Origin: Xestospongia muta
Taxonomy: Eukaryota; Porifera; Demospongiae; Haplosclerida; Petrosiidae
Assembly (NCBI GenBank): GCA_963693285.1
Contig: OY848917.1
Location: 4,020,618 to 4,084,617, forward strand
DNA length: 64,000 bases
Direction of reading: 5' to 3'
The notes below the pieces were generated by a model. It worked only from the letters and a program-made list of their open reading frames with translations, ran no database searches and was not told where the DNA came from. The translations under genes and the position numbers were made by a program. Positions 1 through 10,880 of the stretch are shown one piece after another; the first letter of the stretch is position 1, and every line of letters begins with the position of its first letter.

Positions 1-749
1 ACATGACCTACAAACAAAGAAGTAATGTAATGTGTTGTAATATTACTAAATTTACCAAATGAGAATGTGTCCAATTTCTGATCATAATCCCCTTCAACAG
101 CCTCTGGTGGCATGTAATCTGCTGCTCCAGGCATAATCGTCATGCTACCCCTAATAGGACTGTTAGAAATGTTTTGTAGAAGCACTCGTGACATTCCAAA
201 GTCTGCTACTTTAGCACATAGTTGTTCTGTGAGCAATATGTTGCCAGCGTTGAGATCTCGATGTATGACACCATGAGAGTGAATGTGTAACAAACCTGAT
301 GAAACATCTCGTAAAATACTTAACTTGATGGATAGAGGAATATTTCGCTGTTTTCCTATGAATCTTCCCAGATCAATGTGTAGTTTTTCCATAACTAGTG
401 TTAAATCTCTTGGGTCTGGTGATGGTTGGTAAATACCAAGAAACTGGACAACATTAGGATGACGCATCTTGCTCATTAGATCGCATTCTTGGCGAAATTT
501 CTCGAGCAATGGCATGTACTGATCTTCGTCAACAAGCTGGTGGCCTCCTAATCCAACGAGAATATCCAATATGCGTTTCCCAACGCACACTGTTCCATTG
601 TATTTAACTTCAAAGACAGCACCATAAGCACCTCGCGCCTTCTCTTTCGATGGCTCAATTCTGTCGTCTAAATAAATCATGTACGGTTGTAAAACTTCGC
701 TCGGCACTTGATTTCTCCATACGTTCTGAAACCAAAGACTGGCCGCCAT
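1..749 (-). CDS. Kinase A: 5' part of TKL-like kinase, cut by window edge
   Basis: This is the first coding exon (56-749) and 7 bases of the second of a protein kinase; the rest lies off the left edge. The start is the Met of a conserved MAAS N-terminus shared by the five copies here. The kinase core is intact, with HRD, the metal-binding Asn five residues later, and DFG. The intron at 8-55 is 48 nt long, begins GTAAAT and ends TTGTAG; it contains no stop and keeps frame. By comparison with copies B-E the missing part should encode the end of the C-lobe, a coiled coil and a proline-rich tail. The nucleotide sequence of the core is nearly identical to the other copies, so this is a recent tandem paralogue. 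Substrate and partners are unknown. Confidence 0.85.
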   Translation of the reverse strand, partial: MAASLWFQNVWRNQVPSEVLQPYMIYLDDRIEPSKEKARGAYGAVFEVKYNGTVCVGKRILDILVGLGGHQLVDEDQYMPLLEKFRQECDLMSKMRHPNVVQFLGIYQPSPDPRDLTLVMEKLHIDLGRFIGKQRNIPLSIKLSILRDVSSGLLHIHSHGVIHRDLNAGNILLTEQLCAKVADFGMSRVLLQNISNSPIRGSMTIMPGAADYMPPEAVEGDYDQKLDTFSFGKFSNITTHYITSLFVGH

Positions 750-1141
750 AATGCTCCAACTAGTGAACTAAGACACTACTCGGAATTGGGAATCCGCCCT
801 TAAAAGATCATGATCACTAGACACAGGACATGAATTTTATATTCGGTCACACCTCCCACGAGATCAACTATCAACTCTCGTACCACAAAATCAATTATAA
901 CGCAAGGAAGGCAGTGATTAAAGCTCGCTTACCATAACGAAACTCGTGAGTAAGAAAACATCTGATGCAAAACGATTTAGGCATGTCTGAAGTGTTCCAT
1001 CAACAATTATACATCGTGTGTGTAGGCAAACCAGTGGCCCTTGGTTTACAAATGCCATGGAGATATCCACCTTGTTATACTTACAATAAGTATTGATAAT
1101 ACATGAAATCATTAATTTATGACTTGATAATATCTGTGTAG
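750..1141. other. 5' flank of kinase A
   Basis: This is the spacer upstream of kinase A. Its first part (about 750-800) matches the region just upstream of the other kinase copies and may hold the core promoter, though I see no clear TATA element or other named motif. A short minus-strand open frame at 918-1112 has no recognisable domain and no counterpart in the other units. The segment ends at a splice-acceptor-like TGTGTAG that borders the next feature. Confidence 0.4.
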
Positions 1142-1560
1142 TTATGGCGTGTTGAATATGAAAGAGATGAGTCTGACCAGCTACCTCATGACCTTTATCC
1201 AGCCACTCCTCCTTCTATATATCCTGATACTGAATATCCCACTCTCACTCCAGTTTACCCTGGAAGACCTCTAAAACTGGTTAGATCTACTAGAGAAACT
1301 AGTTCAGACAGCATTGTAATTGACAAAGAAATGGAAGACGAATTTGATGCATCAGCAGCTATTGAGCAACTGGAATCATCTGATACAGAGAGCTCTGAGG
1401 CTTTAAGAGGAACAACTAGCCTTGACAGAGAAGAGGATGAAGTACTCAGTGCAACAATTGCTCCTAATGTTGATGATGATGAGTTAACTCAAGATACAAC
1501 CAAGCCTGATGCCTTTACTGAAGATGAGACTACTGAGGAATCATTATTGGTATTGATATT
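1142..1560 (+). pseudogene. WDFY3: WDFY3/ALFY-like acidic linker exon, orphaned
   Basis: An open frame follows a splice acceptor at 1140-1141 and begins LWRVEYER, resembling the WRMEF stretch that follows the last WD repeats of WDFY3/ALFY (a BEACH-WD40-FYVE autophagy scaffold). It then runs through a Ser/Thr-, Asp- and Glu-rich low-complexity region, as the linker before the FYVE domain does in that protein. Near 1556 the WDFY3-type sequence stops abruptly and continues into a beta-helix gene fragment in the wrong frame, ending at a stop at 1613. No BEACH or WD40 exons precede it here. I read it as a rearranged remnant of a WDFY3-like gene; other remnants of that gene recur to the right. The identity rests on recall of the family, not on an alignment. 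Confidence 0.55.
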
Positions 1561-2038
1561 GACAAATATCAATTTTGGCCAGGATTACTACTGGCTGTTA
1601 GGTTGCTACTATTAATAGATTGTTACCAGCACAGCTATTCTTTTTACACTATTTGCCAGCTTTGGAGGTGTATATAAAAAGTTACACATCAACATTTTTG
1701 AACTATACTTTCTTTTTCTTCTAACAGTTATGGCTGCTTTCTCTACTAGCAATGACAAAGTCACTACTGGGCTCGGACTATCTATTGCATTTATTGCATT
1801 TGTAGTTATTGTTATTTATCATTGTTACCTTCGCATGAAAAACTGGACAGTAATGGTCAATGTTCGTAACAAGTTTGTGAAGAACAGAAGAGAATCTGAG
1901 TCAGTCATAGAGCCATCTTGTGATGATGCCAGAATGACTCCTTCACCGCCAACAAAAAGCGTACTTGTTTCTATTCGAGAGCCATTGATTTTTGGGGATG
2001 ATGAAGGTGGTTATTACGTTAAAAGTAAAGACCTTTAG
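1556..2038 (+). pseudogene. G0: tail fragment of a beta-helix membrane protein gene
   Basis: This is the last 12% or so of the family represented intact by G1 (16933-20730). It starts inside the motif DKYxFWPG, carries an internal deletion of about 40 nt near 1615 that removes part of one membrane segment and shifts frame, then reads on in the family frame from about 1625. That stretch covers the last membrane segments and the cytoplasmic tail, ending with the family GGYYVKS motif at 2038. An AATAAA lies at 2047-2052. More than 1000 codons of ectodomain and membrane domain are missing. Its 3' flank matches that of G1 well beyond the stop, so it arose from a larger segmental duplication and later lost its front. 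Confidence 0.85.
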
Positions 2039-2974
2039 TTATCGTAAATAAATGTGTTGTCAAACTATTACAGTTAAAAAATAAAGTTGTATTTTTTAGA
2101 AATACTAGGTTATGTTAACACAATTACTATTATTTTTCAATTTGATACATTTTGATACAATTTAAGCTGATTTTTGTCACACTTTCACTTCAATAAATTT
2201 TAGTTATTATCCATAATTAATTAACTTCAGAGCATGGAATGGAAAAACTCACACATTGAGTTAGTTATTCTCAACATGAACAAAGTATAGCCTATTACAC
2301 AGCCACTTTGTAAAACAAGTCTTACAAAATATTCAAAATCACTTGAAATGTTTATTAGCAACATTTTGGATAGCTGCAGAATCTAAAATAACTAAAATTC
2401 ACACAACTGTGTCTATATTAAAAGCACAAATTATAATACACTAAGAGACAAAGGAATGGATACCTAAATTTTGGTCAAATTAGAACACTCTTTAAGCAAG
2501 AAAACTGCTTGATTGTGATGGCTAGATTTTAGCTCATAGACCAGATTCACTCTACTGTTGTCTCAAATGTTATACTTGTTGTTAAAGCAGGCTGTGGACA
2601 ATGGAAGCATAAGCAAGCACCTAAAACATGGTTCATAAGAGAGTAATATATACAATAAACCTAAGAGAAATGAACAACTCCTGTAACATACATGTAACAA
2701 GTGCATGTGTCTGGCACGTGTCCAAAACTAGTAAAGTCGATACATTGTTGTGTGTTTTAAACCAATACACACCTTATAAATGTTAAAATCATTTTACACA
2801 ACAAACTATTGACCTTCTGCTACAAGAAGAGTCTAATTCAACCTATATATCTTGATATACAAATAGCTGATCATATGAAAGTATTCATGTTCATTACAGG
2901 GTATTTTCTGAATAATATGCGTAATTTCTTATAAACATTACGTTCATGTACTTACTATTTGTTGTATTCTTTAG
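2039..2974. other. Spacer, copy 1 of the shared inter-gene block
   Basis: There is no coding signal. The sequence matches 20731-22670 in many stretches (the 3' flank of the beta-helix gene followed by what were introns of the WDFY3-like gene), and 10980-11570 more weakly. It is useful as a homology anchor for reconstructing the duplication units. Confidence 0.5.
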
Positions 2975-3070
2975 ATGTTGTGATTACCAAAGTGAAATAG
3001 AAAGACTAAGAATTACCAAGAAGTATACGTGTGTCTTGAGTGTTATGATAGACTAAGATTACATAATACG
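2975..3070 (+). pseudogene. WDFY3: FYVE C-terminal exon remnant, copy 1
   Basis: After a TTTAG acceptor the sequence reads CDYQSEIERLRITKK, which fits the end of a WDFY3-type FYVE zinc finger (CSRxQSEIKRLKI). One base is then missing compared with the copies at 22680 and 23299, so the final zinc-ligand part (VCLxCYDRLRLHN) is out of frame. No upstream FYVE exon is present in this unit. It is a non-functional exon relic. Confidence 0.65.
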
Positions 3071-3589
3071 TAATAATAATACTGCTTTTTTAAATGAATA
3101 TAAATTATTCTTTACTCTAATAAACCCGCATTAATTTGAAAGTAAATTTTTAACAGTATTCGTCACCTGGAGGGAATGATGCATTTTTGTTTGTCATCAA
3201 TTTGTCAGAGAGGGAACAGGACTGTCTAAGTAGTGAAGGCACAGACTTAATGTTCTTTATCAACCACAATAACTCAAATACTAGAAGGCTACATATTAGC
3301 AATAGAGTTAATTTTAATTATGGCACTGGTGAACTTTCATAATCTTGGATTGATGTGTGTATTTAGCAATAACTTGAGTATTTTAGTCTAGTTTTAAGAT
3401 TTATATGTTTGTTGTTTTTTTAATAACATATTTTCCAATAATCAATTTATTATAATCATCCATACAATTGTAAATTGTTTACATTATTATTGTTTACAAA
3501 TTATCAACTTAGAGCAGTTAGCAAAACTAATTTACAGAAAATTACATGAAACAGTTAATTTGAACTTTCTGCCAATGTTCTTTGTCGCT
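3071..3589. other. Kinase B 3' flank with ancestral C-terminus
   Basis: Non-coding flank shared with the other units. Its last part (about 3558-3589) is the out-of-frame end of the kinase last exon: after correcting one missing base it would read HQKEDQLQATLKRQRTLAE and stop near 3558. Confidence 0.55.
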
Positions 3590-5318
3590 TCAAGGTAGCT
3601 TGCAATTGGTCTTCTTTTTGATGCAGGTTTGAAGGATAACTGGTTTGTTAGCTGCAGGTTGTGGTCTACCTAATGTGCTTGATTTTTTTTCTTGCTTCAT
3701 TTTAGCACCATTTTGCTTTGGAATATCATCTGTGGTCTGACAAGCAGGTTGTGTTCTTCGGCTTACATTCTCTGTAGAAATTATACCAGGAATGGAATGC
3801 TCTTGAGCTGACTCAATTTTCTGCCGTCTCTTGAGAAGTTTAGCATCTAAAGATGTCAACAGTTGCTCATCATTTTCAGCCCAAGTAGCAACAGGAAGAA
3901 CACAAGTACCAACTTTCTGTGGATTATAACCTTTAGGTGGTGGAGTTGGTTTAGCTGGTATTGGTGTAGAATTGTATCTAGTAGATGAAGGGAGTAAAGG
4001 ATCCTTTTTTCTTTCTTTTGGATTTAGAGCGTTGGCTTTTTTAGCCATATCAGGAGGTTTACTTGCTAAGTTGGACCTTAAGAGCTCATGGCCATCTGAG
4101 GTATAAAAAGAAAGTAGAAATGTTTTGTCTTCACTTATCGGAACTGTTGAATTACTTTGTATTCTTTCTGAATTTGACTTTGAGGCACTTGTGCCATCTT
4201 CTGTAGTTAACTCAACGTATTCCCACTCACTGGTTTCAGGCTTGGTTTCCAAAACCTGCAATTAATGATTAAATAATTGACAATACAGTACCTTTAAAGG
4301 CTGTTCATGTAGTAATGTAGCTAATTCATATTAATTTTTATAAGAGCATTATTGCCTTATAATGACAGTGCTAAACTAGAAGCTAAACTATGAGATTGCA
4401 AAGTTGTTTATGACATGAGTGCATGTATATATAAATTATACATTACCTGGTGTGCCAAATGTTGGTGATTAGCATTATATTGCATTTTTTCTTGCATTGT
4501 ATTTTGGTTAAAAGTTTCAATTCCTTGTAGTCTTTCTTTAAGCTTTTTTCTTTCTTCAACCATTTGGAAGTTTTGGTGTTCAAGCTGTATACATTGAGAC
4601 TCCAAAGCACTGTTCTTGGATTCTAAGCTTCTAACAGTGAGGTTCAACTGTTCCAAAGATTTCTGTTAAAAACAAGAGTTGGTCATTCTTAATCAAAAAA
4701 TTTTATTATATTTATATTCCTTCACACTAATAACAAAGTTACTTTTAGTCACCACAATTCTTTTAATCACTATACAGTTCCTATGTTGATATATATGTAG
4801 TTACTATGATATGTTGTTATGATGATGCTATTGTTGCTATGGTAACACACATGTTGTTGTTAAAGAAATTGTTGTGGTGGTGACATACATTTATCTGACA
4901 TTGCATTGTGTGTGGATTACAAGGTTCCATGGATTTGGGATTTTTATGCATCCAATCAGTTTCAAAATTTGAAATTAAAGATTACATATATTAACTTAAC
5001 ACCTGGTAGGTTTTGGTGTTGTTTCTGACAAATTTGAGATAGCTATAGCAATAAACAGTTTCCTTCCAAAAAATTGTAGAAAATGGATAGTAACTAAATC
5101 CTTTATATTTTGGTAGATAATTGTTTTTTTTTTAATCAAAACTTGCTACATGTAATAACATATGTTAATTAAACAATGGTCATTAATTAAATATCTGGCA
5201 GGTTTTGACAATGTTTATAGCAAAAATTGAAAACATAATGCTACCAAAATATAGTTTACTATTAAAACAATAAATAGCCTAATGGTCATAAGATAACAAT
5301 TAATGTTGCTATGGATTT

Positions 5319-5384
<66 letters not shown>

Positions 5385-8300
5385 TATGTATGTATATATA
5401 TATATAATACATATTTTATATATATATATATATATATTATATATTGTGGTGAGTTGCTCTGATGATGTTGTTATGCTGATTATTACCATGGTAAAACGTG
5501 CTATGGTAACACATGTTTTTGTTAAAGAACTGTTGCTATGGTGACATAGATTTATTTGAGATTGCATTTTTGTGTGGATTACATAGTTCCATGGATTTTG
5601 GAATTTTATGTGTCTGCATAAAAACAAAATATCACATATGAATTCAATATCTGGTATGTTTCAGCATTGTCTCTAACCAATTTGGATAGTTTTGGCATTC
5701 AATGATTTCCTTTAAAATGTGTACAAAGCAGGCACTGTGACTAAATTCTACACTTTTTGTAGAAAATGTTTTTAGTGAAACTTGCTGATAATGCATGGAA
5801 ATTTAACCATAGCCATTAATTAAATATCTAGTGTGTTTAACAATGTTTGTAACAAAATTGTAAACACAATACTACAAAAAATAATTATAATCTTAAAATA
5901 ATAATTTCTCTAATGGTCATAAGATCACAATTAAAATTTCTATTGATATAAATACAGTTGGTATGGTGTATGTATGTAGTGACTATGGTAATGTTGTTAT
6001 GGTGATTGTTAACATGGTATTGTTGCTATGGTAACACACATAATGTTGCTAAAGAAACTGTTAGGATGACATATACTTATCTGACATTGCAGTTTTGTGT
6101 GGATTATATGATTCCATGGATTTGTGGATTTTATATGTCCAATCAGTTTCAAAGTTTACCAATTACACATGTAAACTAAAGATCACATATGAATTCAATA
6201 TCTGGTAAGTTGTGGCATTGTTTCTGACAAATTTGGGATTACAGCAATAAAATTTTCTTTCTAAAAAGTGTAGAAATAAACACTGTGACTAAATTCTTCA
6301 CTTTTTGGTAGAAAAGTGTTTTTATGAAAACTTGCTAATAATTAATGGAAATTAACAATGGTCACTAATTAAATATCTGCTAGGTTTTGACAATGTTTTT
6401 AAAAAATTAAAACCATAATGCTACAAGACAATTTGTTATAATCTTAAAATAAAAATTAGCCTAATCGTCATAAGATCACAATGCTGCTATGGATAAATAT
6501 ACAGTTACAATAGTGATATATATATGTAGTTGCAATGGTAATTGTGATTGCTACAATATTAATGGTTGCTATGGTCAACTTAGATTATGTTGCTTGTGTA
6601 ATTGTTGCGACATACATTTATTTGATGTTACATTTTTGTGTGGATTATATGGTTACAAGGATTTGGGGATTTTATATATTCAATCTGTTTGAAAACTTCT
6701 TGATTACGTGGAAACTAAATATTACATATGAATTCAATATCTGGTAAGTTTTGGCATTGTTTTTGGCTTTCTTGTAAATTTGGGATAGTTACAACAATAA
6801 ACTGTTTTCTTCTAAACATATAGAAAATGGGCACTGTGACTAAATTCTTCACTTTTTAGTGTGTCCAAACAGTTTCAAAACTAAACATAACATATGAATT
6901 CAACATATGATAGGTTTTGGTTAGAAAACTGATTTGGTAACACGCATGATGTTGCTAAAAAAATTGTTGCTATGGTGACATACATTTATGTGACATTGCA
7001 TTTTTATGTGGATTACATGGTTCCATGGATTTGGTGAGTTATGTGGCTGATTAGTTTAAAAACTTGCGAATTACACATGTAAACTAAACAATATATATTA
7101 ATTCAATATCTGGTAGGTTTTGGCACTGTTTCAGAGAAATTTGAGATACTTATGGTAATAAAAGGTTTCCTTCCAAAAAGTGTAGAAAACAGGCACTGTG
7201 GCAAATAATTAACTTTTTTATAGAAAATTGTTTTTTAGTGAAACTTGCCAATAATGCTGGAAATTAAAAAATGGCCATTAATTAAATATCTGGCAGGTTT
7301 TAACAATGTTTGTAACAAAAATTAAAAACATAATATTACAAAACAATTAGATACAGTTTAAAAAATTGTAACTAGCCTGATAGTCAAAAGATCACAATTA
7401 ATGTTGCTATGGATATATATATATATATATATATAGTTGCTATGGTGATATATGTGTAATTACTGTGGTAATGTTGTTATGATGATTGTTACCATGGTAT
7501 AGTTGCTATAGTAACATATATGTGTTTGCTAAAGTAATTGTTGCTATGGTGATAACCTTAGTACTATATGTATGGTATTACTGAATTCATAATTTTTATC
7601 ATGCCTTAAAAAATAAATTATTCATAATCCTCAGAATCAAAAAATGTGTAAAATGTATGAATATTGTCATTGTGATTTGCCACCCAAAAAATAATAAAGG
7701 GAGTACCTATTATCTCCTATTGTGTATGCAAAACTTAGCCTTAGCACTATATGTTATCTTAACAATTACTGTTAATAAATATGCACCATTTATGTGTTTC
7801 TTCAAATGTAGTTTTTTTATGTGTGCATACCTCAATGTTACTAAGGTTTTCAATATCTTCACGTAGTCGTTCAATAGTTTCTTCATATTGATGCACCTTT
7901 GCTATATTTTCATCATTCATTTGACAAAGCTGCATATTTTCCTGTTCCATATGGACAATCTAAATAAAGATGTGATATCTCAATGTCAGATAAAATTCAA
8001 TACAATGATTATAACAATACCTGTGCTGACATGGAGTCACGAACATCTCGTAATTCTCTATCATATTCATTCTTCAGCTCCATCTAATGAAAATTATTGA
8101 TATTATAACACAAAGGTCACATACTATCACTATCATTTACTAGTTATTATTCAATACCTGAGCTTGCAACAATTCAGTAACTTGAGATTGTAACTACATA
8201 AGACATAAACATGATGATCATATAATCAAAGCTAACTTCTTCCTTTTCATTAGTCACTGCTGCCAGTCGAGCCTCTGATTCTTCCTTTCCTGTAGTAATT

Positions 8301-9614
8301 GCAGTCATTTGACTTTCTATTTCCTCCTTTGTATTAGTCATTGTAGTCAGTTGAGCTTTCAACTGATCTACTTCTTCGTTTTCTTTTCTTCCATCTCCAT
8401 CGGAAACTACTTTTAGATCAATTCCAGGTAATTTTTCCACAAATTCTTTAACAGCTGTTTGATACTCCTTCAGTTGGTCTGCCAGATCTGTATTCTCTAT
8501 TTGAGGGCACTATATATGATATAAAGATAAAAGCAATTTTATAATACATTGTAAGCAATGACATGTAGCTGGAAACATGTATAAGCTATAGTTAACTTAC
8601 AGAAATCTTCATGAAATCTTCTAGTTTATATGGATAAGTAGAACATAATTCATTGAGGTCTGTGTTAAGTGCTAGCATAGTTGGCCGTTCTTCTGGTTCA
8701 TCTTGAAGACATGCTGCAATAAGGTCATAGAGACAATGCTGTTGACCCATTTTCTTCAGCCATGTCCTTCTTCTTTCCATTTCAATACCATCTTTAATTT
8801 CACCAACTTTCTTCCAATTCATATAAACAGGCTGAGGATATTCTTCATTGATAAGGTAAAGAGTTACATGACCTACAAACAAAGAAATATTACATTGTGT
8901 TGCAATATTACTAAATTTACCAAATGAGAATGTGTCTAATTTATGATCATATTCTCCTTCAACAGCCTCTGGTGGCATGTAATCTGCTGCTCCAGGCATA
9001 ATTGTCATGCTACCTCTAATATGACTGTTAGAAATGTTTTGCGGGAGTACTCGTGACATTCCAAAGTCTGCTACTTTAGCACATAGTTGTTCTGTGAGCA
9101 ATATGTTGCCAGCATTAAGATCTCGGTGTATGACACCATGAGAGTGAATGTGTAACAAACCTGATGAAACATCTCGTAAAATACTTAACTTGATGGATAG
9201 AGGAATATTTCGCTGTTTTCCTATGAATCTTCCCAGATCAATGTGTAGTTTTTCCATAACTAATGTTAAATCTCTTGGGTCTGGTGATGGTTGGTAAATA
9301 CCAAGAAACTGGACAACATTAGGATGACGCATCTTGCTCATTAGATCGCATTCTTGGCGAAATTTCTCGATTAATGGCATGTACTGGTCTTCGTCAACAA
9401 ACTGGTGGCCTCCTAATCCAACGAGAATATCCAATATACGTTTCCCAACGCACATGGCTCCATTGTATTTAACTTCAAAGACAGCACCATAAGAACCTCG
9501 CGCCTTCTCTTTTCGTGGCTCAATTCTCTCGTCTAAATAAATCATGTACGGTTGTAAAAGTTCGCTCGGCACTTGATTTCCCCATACATTCTGAAACCAA
9601 CGACTGGCCGCCAT
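3590..9614 (-). CDS. Kinase B: TKL-like kinase with coiled coil and proline-rich tail, C-terminus frameshifted
   Basis: Eight exons fit GT-AG rules and keep frame: 8921-9614, 8601-8872, 8237-8509, 8158-8193, 8021-8083, 7831-7959, 4447-4662 and 3590-4255, giving about 782 aa. Residues 1-322 form the kinase domain: glycine loop near 40-45, Lys58, HRD at 163-165, DFG at 183-185, PPEA near 214. HRDLNAGN and the overall pattern suggest a tyrosine-kinase-like (TKL) Ser/Thr enzyme. Residues 323-560 are heptad-rich coiled coil, implying oligomerisation. The last exon is Ser/Pro-rich with a KPTPPPKGYNPQKVG block, a plausible SH3-type ligand. A one-base deletion near 3630, relative to C, D and E, replaces the last 20 or so residues. 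Intron 6 is 3168 nt, roughly ten times its length in the paralogues, because of a satellite. The cellular role is unknown. Confidence 0.85.
4740..7560. repeat. Diverged satellite array inside intron 6 of kinase B
   Basis: About five diverged copies of a long unit fill the intron. A diagnostic segment (gacatacatttatctgac... followed by gtggattacatggttccatgg) recurs near 4881, 5541, 6064, 6607 and 6975, spaced 370-660 bp. Other shared pieces include TTAATTAAATATCTGGCAGG and several copies of the near-palindrome GTTGCTATGGTAAC. The same intron is only 255-385 nt in copies C-E, and the flanking intron sequence (from about 7560) matches theirs, so the array inserted and grew after the genes duplicated. 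No protein is encoded. Confidence 0.8.
5318..5446. repeat. TA/GTAT microsatellite
   Basis: An interrupted (TA)n tract with a central (TATG)n run. Apparent Tyr/Ile-rich open frames across it are artefacts of the simple repeat. A shorter (TA)n tract lies at about 7411-7433 in the same intron. Confidence 0.95.
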
Positions 9615-10029
9615 AATGGTGAACTAAGACCCCTCCTTACTTGGAATTGGAAATCCCCTCCATAAACGTACTAATTAATATTCGATCATGATCACTAAAC
9701 ACCGGAAAATCTGGATCTAGTTCCAAATTTTGCAACAAAAAAACCTTGCAAAATTAATTTTGTCTTGGAACAGTTTGACGCACAGACTGTAATAGTTTTG
9801 TAAAGATAAATGAGTTATACGACACGTACAAATCGTTTTGTCACCTCTTAGGCTGTGTGTACTTAAATAGAGAGCTTTAGCCACCTGGGGAAATGTTCAA
9901 AGAGTCAAAAAAGCAATGTCACAGCTGAGAGAAGATGTCAACCTGAATGAGGAAGTAATAAACTGCACAGAAAACGGACTTATGCCTAAGATTGTCCTGC
10001 TAACAGGAAGAGAAATATTAGGAAAAAGG
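9615..10029. other. Kinase B 5' flank and start of a transposon-rich spacer
   Basis: The region next to the kinase start resembles the other copies for only a short distance. A short plus-strand frame from ATG at 9916 encodes about 50 aa of no recognised family and runs into the 39-bp repeats that follow, where it meets a stop. I see no confident gene. Confidence 0.4.
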
Positions 10030-10146
10030 CTGACAAAACTAGGATTGAAAGAATTAGAAGTATACTAGCTGACAAAACTAGGATTGAAAGAATTAGAAGT
10101 ATACTAGCTGACAAAACTAGGATTGAAAGAATTAGAAGTATACTAC
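10030..10146. repeat. Three perfect 39-bp tandem units
   Basis: The unit starting CTGACAAAACTAGGATTG is repeated at 10030, 10069 and 10108 with no visible differences. The length is a multiple of three, so reading frames stay open through it on some frames, but no protein family is recognisable. The perfect identity implies very recent expansion. Confidence 0.95.
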
Positions 10147-10239
10147 TATGTGAAGAAGCCAGAACAAGTTTGTATAATTTTTTCAAATTCCTTTTTTATT
10201 GTCTTACAATAATTTATAAGTGTTTCTGTTTTCAGAGGG

Positions 10240-10440
10240 TGATGTGGTGAATGTATGATCAAAGACCAGAGCTACACCCTATACCACTTCATTCCCATGG
10301 TACCACATTGGAATTGATTTTATTTGATCTTTTTACCTGTGTCTCAATCAGGAAATTGATGTATTTTAACGATTAGTGATTATTTCTCAAAATGGATCAC
10401 AACAGCTGCTTTACCAACAAAAGAGGTGATAGGAGTGGCC
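10240..10440 (+). pseudogene. Ty3/Gypsy-type integrase core remnant
   Basis: Conceptual translation across frame breaks gives PWYHIGIDFI, then SQSGN, then ILTISDYFSKW and ALPTKEV. This is the order and spacing seen at the start of the integrase catalytic core of Ty3/Gypsy-like elements, where the first catalytic Asp lies in the IDF motif. Stops and frameshifts interrupt it and no reverse transcriptase or LTR is visible nearby. It is a dead fragment of a mobile element. Confidence 0.65.
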
Positions 10441-10569
10441 TATTAGTTGTTACCCACGCATAATGGGCTTCAACCCACTATACCGGGCATGACATTGGCA
10501 TTTGTAGTATAGAGAGGATAGTTTATACAGGTACCTCACATCAATGAAAATCACTGCCAGTAATATTGG

Positions 10570-10880
10570 TTGTCCTGTCACAACTGTCCATATATTTGAC
10601 TATATGTAATGTACTGGACTATCTATCATTTAGAGCCAAGACATAGATTGCAGTATTGTTGTTCACAAATCAACCTGAAATAACCACGTATTTTCAGCCA
10701 GTTCAACTACAAATGGTGCAAATGATTATGGGGTTTTTCATTGGCTTTTGCCACATCTCTTTGTGGTGGGCAAACCCTAAATCAAATAACCTATATTCAA
10801 CATGAACTAAAGAGCATCTTTGTCACTGTATTGAAAATAAGACAATAAACCCATCTTCCTGCCAGCGACAAAAAAAGAAA
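10570..10880 (+). pseudogene. Ulp1-like C48 peptidase remnant of a DNA transposon
   Basis: Across frameshifts the sequence reads VTTVHIFDYM, then SSTTNGANDYGVF, then FSLAFATSLCGGQ and YIQHEL. The pattern NGxxDCGVFxxAFA with a downstream conserved block is typical of the C48 (SUMO-protease-like) domains carried by several animal transposons. The catalytic Cys position reads Tyr (DYG for DCG), and stops precede it. I consider it a decayed transposon piece next to the integrase relic, though the two need not come from one element. Confidence 0.5.

Noticed and set aside
918..1112. 64-codon minus-strand open frame left of the WDFY3 relic
   Set aside because: No domain, no counterpart in other units and no splice context that would link it to kinase A.
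5215..5627. Overlapping Tyr/Ile-rich open frames on both strands
   Set aside because: They are produced by the (TA)n/(TATG)n microsatellite and have no start context or family match.
8703..8927. Plus-strand open frame opposite the kinase C-lobe, repeated at 14508 and 33405
   Set aside because: It is antisense to a coding exon plus the 48-nt intron; the plus strand has no independent coding signal.
9986..10186. Leu/Ile/Ser-rich minus-strand frame resembling a membrane peptide
   Set aside because: It is generated by three perfect 39-bp repeats read in an open frame; no flanking exon or family supports it.
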